A stretch of DNA of 64,000 nucleotides from Cytobacillus dafuensis (GTDB lineage: Bacteria > Bacillota > Bacilli > Bacillales > Cytobacillaceae). Below are positions 56,418 to 64,000 of this stretch, piece after piece (the stretch's first letter is position 1; every line of letters starts with the position of its first letter). Location: contig NZ_CP042593.1 in the NCBI RefSeq assembly GCF_007995155.1, forward strand, positions 1,468,001 through 1,532,000, written 5' to 3'. Position numbers and translations under genes: made by a program. Under the pieces are notes generated by a model. The model ran no database searches, had not been told where the DNA came from, and saw only the letters and a list, made by a program, of their open reading frames with translations.

Positions 56418-57773
56418 TTGATCCATCTAATAAATGTTCGGTTCCCTTTTATGTCGGATTCCCTTTTCTATAACATAAGTATACAAAATGGAAAGATAAA
56501 AAATATTAAGGCACAACAGTCCTATGATTTTGATGAAACAGCCACCTCAATTGAAAGCAAGCTGTTTATTAATGAAATAAATAGCTTAAATCGGAAAGGA
56601 CATAAGGTTGATGTATGTGGAAGAGTTGTATTACCAGCCTTTGTAGATTCACATATGCATTTAGACAAAGCATTTTCATTAGCCTTTGCTCCAAATCAAT
56701 CAGGGACATTAATAGAGGCAATCCAGAGTTACCATTCTGCGATGCCATTCCTATCATTTGAAAATATGAAACAGCGGATGTTCCGCACGGTTCTCCAAGC
56801 ATTGTCCTTTGGTACAACTACAATCAGGACTCATATTGACTTTGATACGAAAGCGGATAAGGAAGTTGTGTTTCGAGGTTTTCAAGCGGCATTAGAAGTA
56901 AAAGAAAAATTAAGAAACTTTATTGATATTCAGATTTTCCCGATGTGCCCTTTTTATGAGCTTGAAAATAGTGATCTTGAAATGCTAGATGAAGCGATGT
57001 TAATGGGTGCTGATGGTATCGGTGGTGCCCCTCACCTAGCATCAGAACCGCATAAAAATATCGAGAATATTTTTAAATTGGCAATGAAACATAATAAGGT
57101 TATTGATTTGCATACAGACGAAAGCGACAATCCAAATGTAAAAACGATAAAAACAATTATTGAGCAATTAGAAAAAAATGATTTTAATAATCGTGTCGTT
57201 GTGGATCATCTTTGTTCACTATCAGCAATGGAAGATCGTGAAGCACATGAAATTATAAATAATCTAGTTAAGTCTGAAATTTCTGTAATAACATTACCAG
57301 CTTCAAATATGTATTTACAGGGAAGAAGTGACCGAGGACTTGTACGAAGGGGAATAACAAGGATACGAGAATTATATAATTCCGGAGTGCCAATAGCTCT
57401 TGCATCAGATAATATAAATGACCCTTTTCACCCATTTGGCAGATGTGATTTAGTTTTGATGGGCCTTTTAACAAGTTATGCTGCTCATTTTGGAAGTCCA
57501 CAGGACTTAAAGAAATTGCTTAAAATGATGACCTCTATTCCAGCTTCTATTGTAGGATTAGATTCTTACGGGTTAGAGGAGGGAAAGGCAGCTAATTTAG
57601 TTATTATTGATGCTTATTCAATTGACGAAATCTTTTCCAAAATTCCAGATCGAAGATGGTTGTATAAGAATGACCACTGGACGGTTAGAACAGATGGAAA
57701 CCCTATTTTTCAGCAAAAATATCTCAATGAAATTTGGGATGAGAATGCAAATAGTATAAATAGGACGAGGTGA
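56418..57773 (+). CDS. Metal-dependent amidohydrolase, cytosine-deaminase-like (first of two)
   Basis: 451 aa from TTG 56418, placed 8 nt after GAAGGAGA. The amidohydrolase fold shows the first metal pair in SHMHLDKAF, a further ligand His in HTDESDN, His in VVDHLCSLSAM, and the late Asp in LASDNINDPFHPFG, so the active site looks complete. Cytosine-deaminase-like members remove amino groups from rings or open cyclic amidines. Its stop (57773) is 6 nt before the start of a second family member, and the two are only moderately alike, suggesting successive or cooperating steps. Confidence 0.85.
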   Translation: MIHLINVRFPFMSDSLFYNISIQNGKIKNIKAQQSYDFDETATSIESKLFINEINSLNRKGHKVDVCGRVVLPAFVDSHMHLDKAFSLAFAPNQSGTLIEAIQSYHSAMPFLSFENMKQRMFRTVLQALSFGTTTIRTHIDFDTKADKEVVFRGFQAALEVKEKLRNFIDIQIFPMCPFYELENSDLEMLDEAMLMGADGIGGAPHLASEPHKNIENIFKLAMKHNKVIDLHTDESDNPNVKTIKTIIEQLEKNDFNNRVVVDHLCSLSAMEDREAHEIINNLVKSEISVITLPASNMYLQGRSDRGLVRRGITRIRELYNSGVPIALASDNINDPFHPFGRCDLVLMGLLTSYAAHFGSPQDLKKLLKMMTSIPASIVGLDSYGLEEGKAANLVIIDAYSIDEIFSKIPDRRWLYKNDHWTVRTDGNPIFQQKYLNEIWDENANSINRTR

Positions 57774-57779
57774 ACATTT

Positions 57780-59024
57780 TTGTTTGATTTAGTAATAAAA
57801 AATGTAAAGCATTTTGAAACAAATCAAATAATAAATATTGCTGTAAAAAATGGAGAAATTTCTGCTATAAAAGAGGCTGATACAGACCTCGAGACACTAA
57901 AAGAAATAGATGGACAATTTGATTTAATATTACCTCCATTTGTTGAATCACATATTCATTTAGACACAGTTTTTACAGCTGGTGATCCATGGTGGAATGA
58001 AAGTGGAACAGTAATGGAAGGAATTAAAGTATGGAATGAGAGGAAAAAATCATTAACATATAATGACGTTAAACAGAGAGCATTAAAGGTTTTACGTTTA
58101 CTTATCGTTCAAGGAGTTTTACATGTACGTGCACATGTGGATATTTCTGACCAAAATTTAACTGCATTAAAAGCAATTTTAGAAATAAAAGAAGAAATGA
58201 AAGATTATATTCAATTACAAATTGTAGCATTCCCACAAGATGGAATTATATCGTGTAAAAGAAATGTAGAAAGACTAGAGGAAGCACTGAAATTAGGAGC
58301 ATATGCTATTGGGGCAATTCCCCATTACGAATATACGAGAGAATATGGTTTAAAGTCATTAGATATTTGCTTCTCTTTAGCTGAAAAATATAATTGTATG
58401 ATAAATGTATTTTGTGACGAAATTGATGATTCACAATCAAGGTTTCTTGATGCAGTAGCTGCAAAAACGATTGAATCAGGACTATATGAACGAGTAACAG
58501 CTAGTCATGCAAATGCTCTTTCTCTATATGATGAGGCTTACGTAGAAAAACTGCTACCGATTATACAAAAAGCTAAGTTAAATATTATAGCTTGCCCACT
58601 AATTAGCAGCTCTAGTCAAGGACGCTCGGGAGGCTTTCCAAAAAATAGAGGAATAACAAGAGTCAAGGATTTATGGAATGCGGGTATTAATGTTTCCATA
58701 GCACACGATGATATTATGACCCCATTTTATCCTCTTGGAAATGGAAATATGTTGCAAGCTGCTCATATGGCAGTCCATGTTTGTCATATGACTGGAAGAG
58801 AAGAAATGGAAGAAGTTTTTAATATGATTACAAAAAGAGCCGCTAAAACACTTCAAATCGAAGAAGGTTATGGTCTGCAAATAGGAAAGCCTGCAAATTT
58901 TATCACATTACCTGTTCATGATAAATTTGAAGCTATTCGTCTTCAACCAACCCCTAGATTAGTTGTAAGTAGAGGAAATATTATTTCATCAACACCTAAA
59001 AATGAAAGCAAACTTTATTTTTAA
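57780..59024 (+). CDS. CodA-like amidohydrolase lacking one metal-ligand histidine (second of two)
   Basis: 414 aa from TTG 57780, after GAGGTGA. It is close to Escherichia coli cytosine deaminase over its full length: PPFVESHIHLD, QLQIVAFPQDGI, AIPHYEYTREYG, CDEIDDSQSRF, VTASHANALS, RGITRVKDLWNAGI and AHDDIMTPFYPLGN. In CodA the segment before CDEIDD carries a metal-binding His (VHCDE); here it is VFCDE (Phe at residue 211). The HxH pair, the later His and the Asp are kept. The enzyme may use a different metal geometry, have changed chemistry, or be inactive. Confidence 0.85.
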   Translation: MFDLVIKNVKHFETNQIINIAVKNGEISAIKEADTDLETLKEIDGQFDLILPPFVESHIHLDTVFTAGDPWWNESGTVMEGIKVWNERKKSLTYNDVKQRALKVLRLLIVQGVLHVRAHVDISDQNLTALKAILEIKEEMKDYIQLQIVAFPQDGIISCKRNVERLEEALKLGAYAIGAIPHYEYTREYGLKSLDICFSLAEKYNCMINVFCDEIDDSQSRFLDAVAAKTIESGLYERVTASHANALSLYDEAYVEKLLPIIQKAKLNIIACPLISSSSQGRSGGFPKNRGITRVKDLWNAGINVSIAHDDIMTPFYPLGNGNMLQAAHMAVHVCHMTGREEMEEVFNMITKRAAKTLQIEEGYGLQIGKPANFITLPVHDKFEAIRLQPTPRLVVSRGNIISSTPKNESKLYF

Positions 59025-59104
59025 AATAAATAATGTGAAAATTCATAAATTACTTCATTAAGGATAACTACCAAAGGAATAAAGAGAGAGGAACTTTTAG
59101 AAAT

Positions 59105-59869
59105 ATGTTACCTATTGAACGTAAAATGAAATTATTAGAGCAAGTGAATACTACAGGAAAAATTGAAATTGACGAGCTTGCAGAGCAATTAAATGTTTCT
59201 TCAATGACGATTCGCCGTGATTTATCTAAGCTTGAAAAAGACGGAAAGCTTGTAAGAACTCATGGAGGTGCAGTTTCGCTACAATCCTTAACGACTGAAA
59301 CACCCTATGTAAATAAAATAACTCTTCGTGTAAAAGAGAAACGATTAATTGCACTTGAAGCACTAAAGCTAATCCCAGAAGGAGCAAGTGTTTTTCTTGA
59401 TTCTGGTACAACAACACTAGAAATTGCTAATATCATTAAAGAAAGAAATGATCTACACATTGTAACGAATGATTTAAACATTCTACAAATGCTACTACAC
59501 TCTCCATCAAATATTATTTGTACAGGTGGAAATTTACAAAATGGATTAGGTGTTTTCTATGGGCCTCATGCAGAGGACTTATTGCGATCTATAAATATTG
59601 ACATTCTTTTCTTAGGAGCCCATGCAATTGATATTGAAAGGGGAATAAGCGCTCCAACATTAGAAAAAGCCATGTTGAAAAAAATGATGATAAAAACGGC
59701 AAAACAAACATGGGCTGTATGTGATTCTAGTAAATTTGATAAACATTCATTTGCTCATGTTTGTAATTTAAGTGAAATAAACGGGATTATAACTGACAAT
59801 TTATGTATAAAAGAAAAAATGAAAAAATATGAAAATAGAATATCAATAATATATGCCCATGGAAACTAA
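59105..59869 (+). CDS. DeoR-family transcriptional regulator
   Basis: 254 aa, ATG after AGAGAGG. The N-terminal helix-turn-helix contains LNVSSMTIRRDLSKLEKDGK and RTHGGAV. The C-terminal DeoRC sensor domain has LDSGTTTLEIA and LGAHAIDIERG. Members usually repress sugar-catabolism operons and release DNA on binding a phosphorylated sugar. It sits 9 nt before the DUF1537 kinase, whose product would be a natural effector, and likely controls the group from 50145 on. Confidence 0.9.
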   Translation: MLPIERKMKLLEQVNTTGKIEIDELAEQLNVSSMTIRRDLSKLEKDGKLVRTHGGAVSLQSLTTETPYVNKITLRVKEKRLIALEALKLIPEGASVFLDSGTTTLEIANIIKERNDLHIVTNDLNILQMLLHSPSNIICTGGNLQNGLGVFYGPHAEDLLRSINIDILFLGAHAIDIERGISAPTLEKAMLKKMMIKTAKQTWAVCDSSKFDKHSFAHVCNLSEINGIITDNLCIKEKMKKYENRISIIYAHGN

Positions 59870-59878
59870 GGGGTGATC

Positions 59879-61183
59879 ATGTTGAAAATAGCAGTTATTT
59901 CCGATGATTTAACTGGAGCAAATGCAACAGGGGTTAGTCTATATAATCAAGGTTTTTCTACAGCAACAGTTTTAACAGAACCTGAAAATTTTCCAATGAC
60001 TAAATATGATGCGATTTGTTTTAATACTGACACTAGATATGTATCAAAAGAGATTGCTAGAGAACGTATTGAAATAGTTACAAAAGTATTATTAGATAAA
60101 GGTGCTGAAATCATCTGTAAACGAATAGACAGTACTGTTCGAGGAAATATTGGCGTTGAAATCGATGCGATTTTAAGTTGTATGGGTGAAGGTGCAATAG
60201 CAATCGTCGTCCCTTCATATCCACAATCCGGAAGAACTATGATAGGTGGTTATTTATTATTAAACGGTACGCCTGTTCAAGAAACTGAAGTTGCAAAGGA
60301 TCCAATTTCTCCATTAAAGCAATCTTTTGTACCGAAAATTATTGAAATGCAAAGCACTAGAAAAGCTGCCTTAATAGAAATAGAGACTGTACTGCAAAGT
60401 GAAGAAGAAGTGAAGTCTGCAATTTTGGTTCACATTAATGAGGGGTACCAAATTATAGTGATAGATGCTATAACTCAAGAACAAATTGATAGAATAGCTT
60501 TATCAATGGCGAGCTTGCCATTTTCGTTCGTCCCTGTAGACCCAGGACCGCTTTCAGTTTCGTATGTCAAAAGGAAATTAAGGAGTACAATGAAGGAACC
60601 CAAAATAGTATTAAGCATTGGTAGTTGTACTTCTCTTTCTGCTAATCAAATAAAAAATTGTATTAAAGCATTCAATATAAAGCCAGTTTATGTTTCTCCT
60701 TTTGAACTAGCAAATAATAATGAAAGTAGAGAGGATGAAATAAACCGGGCTATTAAACTAGGAATTGAAAGGTCAAAAGAAGAAAATATTATTTTAATAA
60801 CTACTCTTTTTCCAGGACAAGAAATGTTAGATCTGAAGGCGTTAATTTCCGATCAGCATCTTTCAGAAGAATCTGTAGCAAAACTGATAACGAATAGTCT
60901 TGCAGAAATTACCCTTCAAGTAATACAGAATAGTCATTCGGCCATAAATGGGTGTTTTTCAAGTGGTGGTGATGTAACTTCATCCCTTTGCGAATGTGCG
61001 CAGACTACATGTATAGAGCTCCATGATGAGGTTGTTCCACTTGCTGCTTATGGGAAATTAATAGGAGGCAATCTGGATGGTATGCATATCGTAACAAAAG
61101 GCGGAATGGTTGGAAATGAAAAAACTATTATAGAGTGTGTCAATTTTTTAAATAGAAAAATAGATCAAGGTTTATCGATTTAA
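59879..61183 (+). CDS. DUF1537 four-carbon acid sugar kinase
   Basis: 434 aa; ATG 59879 lies 5 nt after AAGGGG (an in-frame GTG at 59873 overlaps that site). The N-terminal half has ISDDLTGANATG and KRIDSTVRGNIGVEI, which bind the sugar acid. The C-terminal half has the nucleotide-binding SGGDVTSSL and GGNLDGMHIVTKGG. Known members phosphorylate D-threonate, L-threonate or D-erythronate at the 4-position, and the product goes to a PdxA2-type dehydrogenase, here the first gene of the group. Confidence 0.9.
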   Translation: MLKIAVISDDLTGANATGVSLYNQGFSTATVLTEPENFPMTKYDAICFNTDTRYVSKEIARERIEIVTKVLLDKGAEIICKRIDSTVRGNIGVEIDAILSCMGEGAIAIVVPSYPQSGRTMIGGYLLLNGTPVQETEVAKDPISPLKQSFVPKIIEMQSTRKAALIEIETVLQSEEEVKSAILVHINEGYQIIVIDAITQEQIDRIALSMASLPFSFVPVDPGPLSVSYVKRKLRSTMKEPKIVLSIGSCTSLSANQIKNCIKAFNIKPVYVSPFELANNNESREDEINRAIKLGIERSKEENIILITTLFPGQEMLDLKALISDQHLSEESVAKLITNSLAEITLQVIQNSHSAINGCFSSGGDVTSSLCECAQTTCIELHDEVVPLAAYGKLIGGNLDGMHIVTKGGMVGNEKTIIECVNFLNRKIDQGLSI

Positions 61184-61212
61184 ATTTTTGTATTAAGTTC
61201 AACTAACAATCG

Positions 61213-61235
61213 GTGGGGGCGAGGAAGCCCTCCAC
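61213..61235 (+). terminator. GC-rich hairpin after the DUF1537 kinase
   Basis: GTGGGGGC (61213-61220) pairs with GCCCTCCAC (61227-61235), with one bulged T and the loop GAGGAA. It stands out in AT-rich sequence 30 nt after the operon end. No T-run follows, so efficiency is uncertain. Confidence 0.4.
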
Positions 61236-61293
61236 TATCAAATCAAGAAATAAATTTATAAGAAGAAAATTCGACAAAATTCTCAAAATTCCC

Positions 61294-61322
61294 TTGACGA
61301 ATGAAGGGAAGGGGAGTATTAT
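61294..61322 (+). promoter_or_regulatory. Promoter of the tRNA-Gly gene
   Basis: TTGACG at 61294-61299, a 17-nt spacer, TATTAT at 61317-61322. Transcription would start near 61329, leaving a leader of about 70 nt that contains a small hairpin (AATTAGGT/ACCTAATT, about 61344-61366). Confidence 0.65.
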
Positions 61323-61397
61323 ATAGAGGTTGGTTCTTTGGGGAATTAGGTATTATGACCTAATTTAATAAATGTCAAATTTCGAGTTTATCATTAT

Positions 61398-61471
61398 GCG
61401 GGTGTAGTTTAGTGGTAAAACTACAGCCTTCCAAGCTGTTGTCGTGAGTTCGATTCTCATCACCCGCTCCA
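61398..61471 (+). tRNA. tRNA-Gly (anticodon TCC) with encoded CCA
   Basis: 74 nt. The acceptor stem GCGGGTG pairs with CACCCGC, the D-arm is GTTT/AAAC, the anticodon arm ACAGC-CTTCCAA-GCTGT gives anticodon TCC, the T-arm contains TTCGATT, and CCA is encoded at the end. A promoter and a terminator flank it. Confidence 0.95.
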
Positions 61472-61482
61472 TACATAGTAAC

Positions 61483-61528
61483 AACGCAGTGTTTCGTTTC
61501 AAAGAAGAACGAGGTATTGCGTTTTTTT
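61483..61528 (+). terminator. Intrinsic terminator of the tRNA-Gly gene
   Basis: The outer stem AACGCA (61483-61488) with TGCGTT (61518-61523) and the inner pairs CGTTTC/GAACG form a long hairpin followed by a run of T. Confidence 0.8.
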
Positions 61529-61555
61529 ATTTTTACACTGAAAAAGGTGCTATTT

Positions 61556-62224
61556 TTAGCACCCAATAATCTTATATTCAGCTTCTCCCCCGTGAATTTG
61601 AATAAACATATTCTTTAAGGAATCTACCATTTCATTTGCCTCATCTTTGTTCATAGATGGCCGTAAATAAACGATTTGTATAGCATTCTTTGTTTTTTCT
61701 GTGACGCATGTTCTTTCAGAATCGACAAAAGGACTGCCGAAAGGACCTATTTCATCACAAGAAACGATTAATCGATGAAGTGAATTAGGTCTGCCGTTTA
61801 GTCCAATATACTCTTCAGCTTCTTTGCCAAGAGTAACTGCCAGTCTCCCCATAAGCTTGTCCCTATCATAAACACCAATCGGAATTTGAAATTGCAAAGA
61901 GAAGAAGTTATTGAGATCAGTTGAACTGTTTACAGGCTGTAAATAATTTTGCTTTTTAACCCTTCTGTATAAGGCTTCTGCTGAGTGGCGATAACGGTTT
62001 GGATCTTTTCCGACAGTCTTAAAAATTTGTCTCCATTCTTTAATACCATCTAAATCTGTTACATTCTTTTTTTCTAAGTCAAAATAGATGGATTCCTGAA
62101 ACAGTTGCAATCGCCCTTTTACCATCTGGGGAGATTCCCCTACTTCAATATTCTGATATTGAATGACCCCTATTTTAAAATCAGGGATGAGTGTGCAAAT
62201 CTCTTCAGAAATACGAATTTCCAC
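61556..62224 (-). CDS. B3/B4 tRNA-binding domain-containing protein
   Basis: 222 aa from GTG 62224, preceded by GGAGGTG at 62237-62231 with 6-nt spacing; a TTG at 62245 lies before that site and is rejected. The sequence resembles stand-alone B3/B4 domains of the phenylalanyl-tRNA synthetase beta chain: KEWRQIFKTVGKDPNRYRHS, EALYRRV, and a later segment IGPFGSPFVDSERT. Such proteins are thought to act on misacylated or free tRNA, but the cellular role is not settled. Divergent from queG, with an 106-nt shared upstream region. Confidence 0.82.
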   Translation of the reverse strand: MEIRISEEICTLIPDFKIGVIQYQNIEVGESPQMVKGRLQLFQESIYFDLEKKNVTDLDGIKEWRQIFKTVGKDPNRYRHSAEALYRRVKKQNYLQPVNSSTDLNNFFSLQFQIPIGVYDRDKLMGRLAVTLGKEAEEYIGLNGRPNSLHRLIVSCDEIGPFGSPFVDSERTCVTEKTKNAIQIVYLRPSMNKDEANEMVDSLKNMFIQIHGGEAEYKIIGC

Positions 62225-62330
62225 CCTTTCCACCTCCAAAATCAATTAAAAATAGTTTATCATAATAAGCGGTGATTAAATAATATTATAGACCTTCATT
62301 ATAGATATAAGACAAGAGAGGAGGTACAAG

Positions 62331-63461
62331 ATGAACGTGATCCAATTAAAGCAAGAAATTATTGAATATAGTAAAAAAATCGGGATTGATAAAATCGGCT
62401 TCACGACAGCAAATCCTTTTGATGAAATGAAAAATCGCCTTATTCGTCAGCAGGAGCTTCAATATCAATCTGGATTTGAAGAAAAGGATATTGAAAAAAG
62501 GGTAAACCCTGCTTTGCTTCTGGACGAAGCCCGCTCAATCATCTCGATTGCTCTTGCCTACCCATCAAAAATGAGCCAAAGAGTTGAAAGTAAAAAAGGC
62601 GAAAGGCGAGGAATTTTCTGCCGAGCTTCTTGGGGAGTTGATTATCATATCATCTTACGAGAGCGGCTGCAAAAGCTTGAAGATTTTATAAAAGAAAAAG
62701 TTCCCGAAGCAAAATGTAAGTCAATGGTGGACACAGGTGAATTAGTGGACAGGGCTGTTGCAGAGCGTGCTGGAATTGGCTGGAGCGGGAAAAATTGCTC
62801 CATCATAACACCAGAGTTTGGATCTTATGTTTATTTAGGAGAAGTGATTACGACCATTTCCTTTGAACCAGATCAACCGATGGAAGATCGGTGTGGAACA
62901 TGCAATAAATGTGTGGAAGCTTGTCCAACAGGTGCATTAGTTCAAGGAGGACAATTGAATTCTCAAGCCTGCATTGCCTTTCTCACACAAACGAAAGGAG
63001 TTCTTCCAGTAGAATTCCGTGAGAAATTAGGAAATCGAATTTATGGCTGTGATTCTTGCCAAACGGCTTGTCCGGAAAATAAGGGAAAGGATTTTCATTT
63101 TCATGCTGAAATGGAGCCAGACCCAGAAATTGCAAAGCCTCTTCTTAAACCTCTTCTTCAAATTAGCAATCGGGACTTTAAAGAACATTTCGGGCCTATT
63201 TCAGGATCGTGGAGAGGTAAAAAACCAATCCAGCGAAACGCTATTATTGCTTTAGCTCATTTTAAAGATGAAACAGCTGTTGATGATCTTATTGAAGTGA
63301 TGATGGTGGATTCACGTCCAGTCATTAGGGGAACTGCAGCTTGGGCATTAAGCAAAATTGGAGGCAATTCCGCACATCTTGCATTGGAAAAAGCACTTCT
63401 AAAGGAAAAAGATGATGAAGTGCTGAAAGAAATTAATCAAGGATTAAGTTTTATTAAGTAA
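62331..63461 (+). CDS. queG: Epoxyqueuosine reductase
   Basis: 376 aa, ATG after AGGAGGT. It catalyses the last step of queuosine synthesis in tRNA, reducing epoxyqueuosine with a cobalamin and two 4Fe-4S clusters. The first cluster motif is CGTCNKCVEACP (C188, C191, C194, C198). The second uses the Cys in SQACIAF (near 214) and CDSCQTACP (C240, C243, C247). HEAT-like repeats end the protein (about 300-370), as in the Bacillus enzyme (YhbA). Confidence 0.95.
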   Translation: MNVIQLKQEIIEYSKKIGIDKIGFTTANPFDEMKNRLIRQQELQYQSGFEEKDIEKRVNPALLLDEARSIISIALAYPSKMSQRVESKKGERRGIFCRASWGVDYHIILRERLQKLEDFIKEKVPEAKCKSMVDTGELVDRAVAERAGIGWSGKNCSIITPEFGSYVYLGEVITTISFEPDQPMEDRCGTCNKCVEACPTGALVQGGQLNSQACIAFLTQTKGVLPVEFREKLGNRIYGCDSCQTACPENKGKDFHFHAEMEPDPEIAKPLLKPLLQISNRDFKEHFGPISGSWRGKKPIQRNAIIALAHFKDETAVDDLIEVMMVDSRPVIRGTAAWALSKIGGNSAHLALEKALLKEKDDEVLKEINQGLSFIK

Positions 63462-63497
63462 TGAGGCGTGTCCATAAGGGCTGCCTCATTTTTTTTC
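63460..63497 (+). terminator. Terminator of queG
   Basis: AATGAGGC (63460-63467, overlapping the stop codon) pairs with GCCTCATT (63483-63490), followed by a long T-run. Confidence 0.85.
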
Positions 63498-63547
63498 AAT
63501 TAGTAAAGTTAAAGTGTATAAGCGTAACGAAGCATTCACCAAAAAAG

Positions 63548-63570
63548 ACTTGGCGAAAACCAAGTTTTTG
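63548..63570. terminator. Second, bidirectional-looking terminator
   Basis: ACTTGG (63548-63553) and CCAAGT (63560-63565) form the stem, with AAAAAAG before and TTTTT after, so it could work on both strands. Confidence 0.6.
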
Positions 63571-63625
63571 TAATGTGAAATTCAAATTCCTTTCATATAT
63601 ATGATATGGAAAGGAGTGATTGCCC

Positions 63626-64000
63626 ATGAGAGAGCAGCTTCAAGAGCTTTTGGAAAAAAGGGTACAGCAATGTGTTTCTCATTCTAGGAGCTCGTCTCAC
63701 ACATGTCCAAAAATAGAGAAGAAAAAAGAGGGACTTACGAAGCGTTCAGGGGAAATTGTTAAAGCAAAAGCTATTGGAAAAATTATTACTATAGGAAAAA
63801 CAAAGGAAGAATTACATTCCGTTCAATACAATGTCCACCTGAAATATTTAGTTAAACACAAAGGCATGCTCTTTATGGAGGAAGAAATAGAACATCGTAA
63901 AGCGGAATTTTATAAAGGGATAGTAGTGGAAGATCAAGAAGTAAATCCTTATGAAGAATTATCTCGAGAATATGAACAGCAAGTCGAAGAAGAAGAGTTT
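63626..64000 (+). CDS. YhbB-like protein, N-terminal 125 aa (3' truncated by the window)
   Basis: ATG 63626 follows AAGGAG. The frame stays open to the window end. The visible part is charged (MREQLQELLEKRV..., EEEIEHRKAEFYKG) with a beta-rich middle. Its place directly after queG matches the yhbA-yhbB order of Bacillus subtilis, where YhbB carries a C-terminal amidase-like domain. That domain would lie beyond the window, so the assignment rests on position and general resemblance. Confidence 0.7.
   Translation, partial: MREQLQELLEKRVQQCVSHSRSSSHTCPKIEKKKEGLTKRSGEIVKAKAIGKIITIGKTKEELHSVQYNVHLKYLVKHKGMLFMEEEIEHRKAEFYKGIVVEDQEVNPYEELSREYEQQVEEEEF

Noticed and set aside
61199..61290. GC-rich hairpin region after the DUF1537 gene as a riboswitch or a transposon end
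   Set aside because: I see only one hairpin and no conserved riboswitch core or adjacent regulated gene. Left as a possible terminator.
61398..61471. tRNA-Gly as an attachment site of an integrated island containing the NRPS and catabolic genes
   Set aside because: No integrase, excisionase or direct repeat of the tRNA 3' end is visible in the window. The tRNA has its own promoter and terminator.
1..64000. CRISPR arrays or phage genes
   Set aside because: No regularly spaced short repeats, cas genes or phage structural genes were seen on either strand.

Overview
The window is AT-rich Gram-positive DNA. It has strong Shine-Dalgarno sites, several TTG/GTG starts and sigma-A type promoters. 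Its right flank carries tRNA-Gly, queG and a YhbB-like gene in the order yhbA-yhbB known from Bacillus. Together with Sfp-, SwrC- and SrfAD-like genes this points to a Bacillaceae species; I cannot name the species from the sequence.

Positions 1-48,047 are the right part of a nonribosomal peptide synthetase (NRPS) locus. It begins inside an upstream NRPS that ends in an epimerization (E) domain (1-315). Two complete NRPS genes follow. NrpsA (326-14944, 4 modules) is C-A(Ser)-T / C-A(Thr)-T-E / C-A(Leu)-T / C-A(Cys-like)-T-TE. NrpsB (14969-37111, 6 modules) is C-A(Thr)-T / C-A(?)-T / C-A(Leu)-T-E / C-A(same ?)-T / C-A(Leu)-T-E / C-A(Cys-like)-T-TE. Both end in a thioesterase, and both begin with a C domain of the type that, inside these proteins, always follows an E domain. 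The simplest reading is a forked assembly line, in which the E-terminated upstream NRPS can hand its chain to either protein. NrpsB contains an in-frame tandem duplication with a period of 7,593 nt, and parts of it are shared with NrpsA.

Behind the NRPS genes lie a small membrane protein, a type II thioesterase (minus strand), a serine acetyltransferase, a CrtI/RetSat-like FAD oxidoreductase, an FtsE/FtsX-like ABC pair, a secreted coiled-coil protein, an SLH-like membrane-anchored protein, an Sfp-type phosphopantetheinyl transferase with a clear promoter, and a SwrC-like RND exporter. The serine acetyltransferase through the SLH-like gene are tightly packed and partly overlapping. They plausibly provide precursor supply, tailoring, envelope adaptation or export, carrier activation and self-protection.

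Positions 48,086-49,288 hold a DUF418 membrane protein on the minus strand, and 49,289-50,144 is mostly non-coding. Positions 50,145-61,183 form a second, unrelated same-strand group: PdxA-family dehydrogenase, creatininase-family amidohydrolase, SsuABC/ThiXYZ-like ABC transporter, GlcD-like flavin oxidase, two cytosine-deaminase-like amidohydrolases (one lacking a metal-ligand histidine), DeoR-type regulator and DUF1537 kinase. It looks like uptake and breakdown of a nitrogen-containing compound, with a four-carbon sugar acid passing through the DUF1537 kinase and PdxA-like enzyme. I do not recognise the whole set as a described pathway.

Positions 61,200-64,000 look like core chromosome: tRNA-Gly, a B3/B4-domain protein, queG and the start of a YhbB-like gene.
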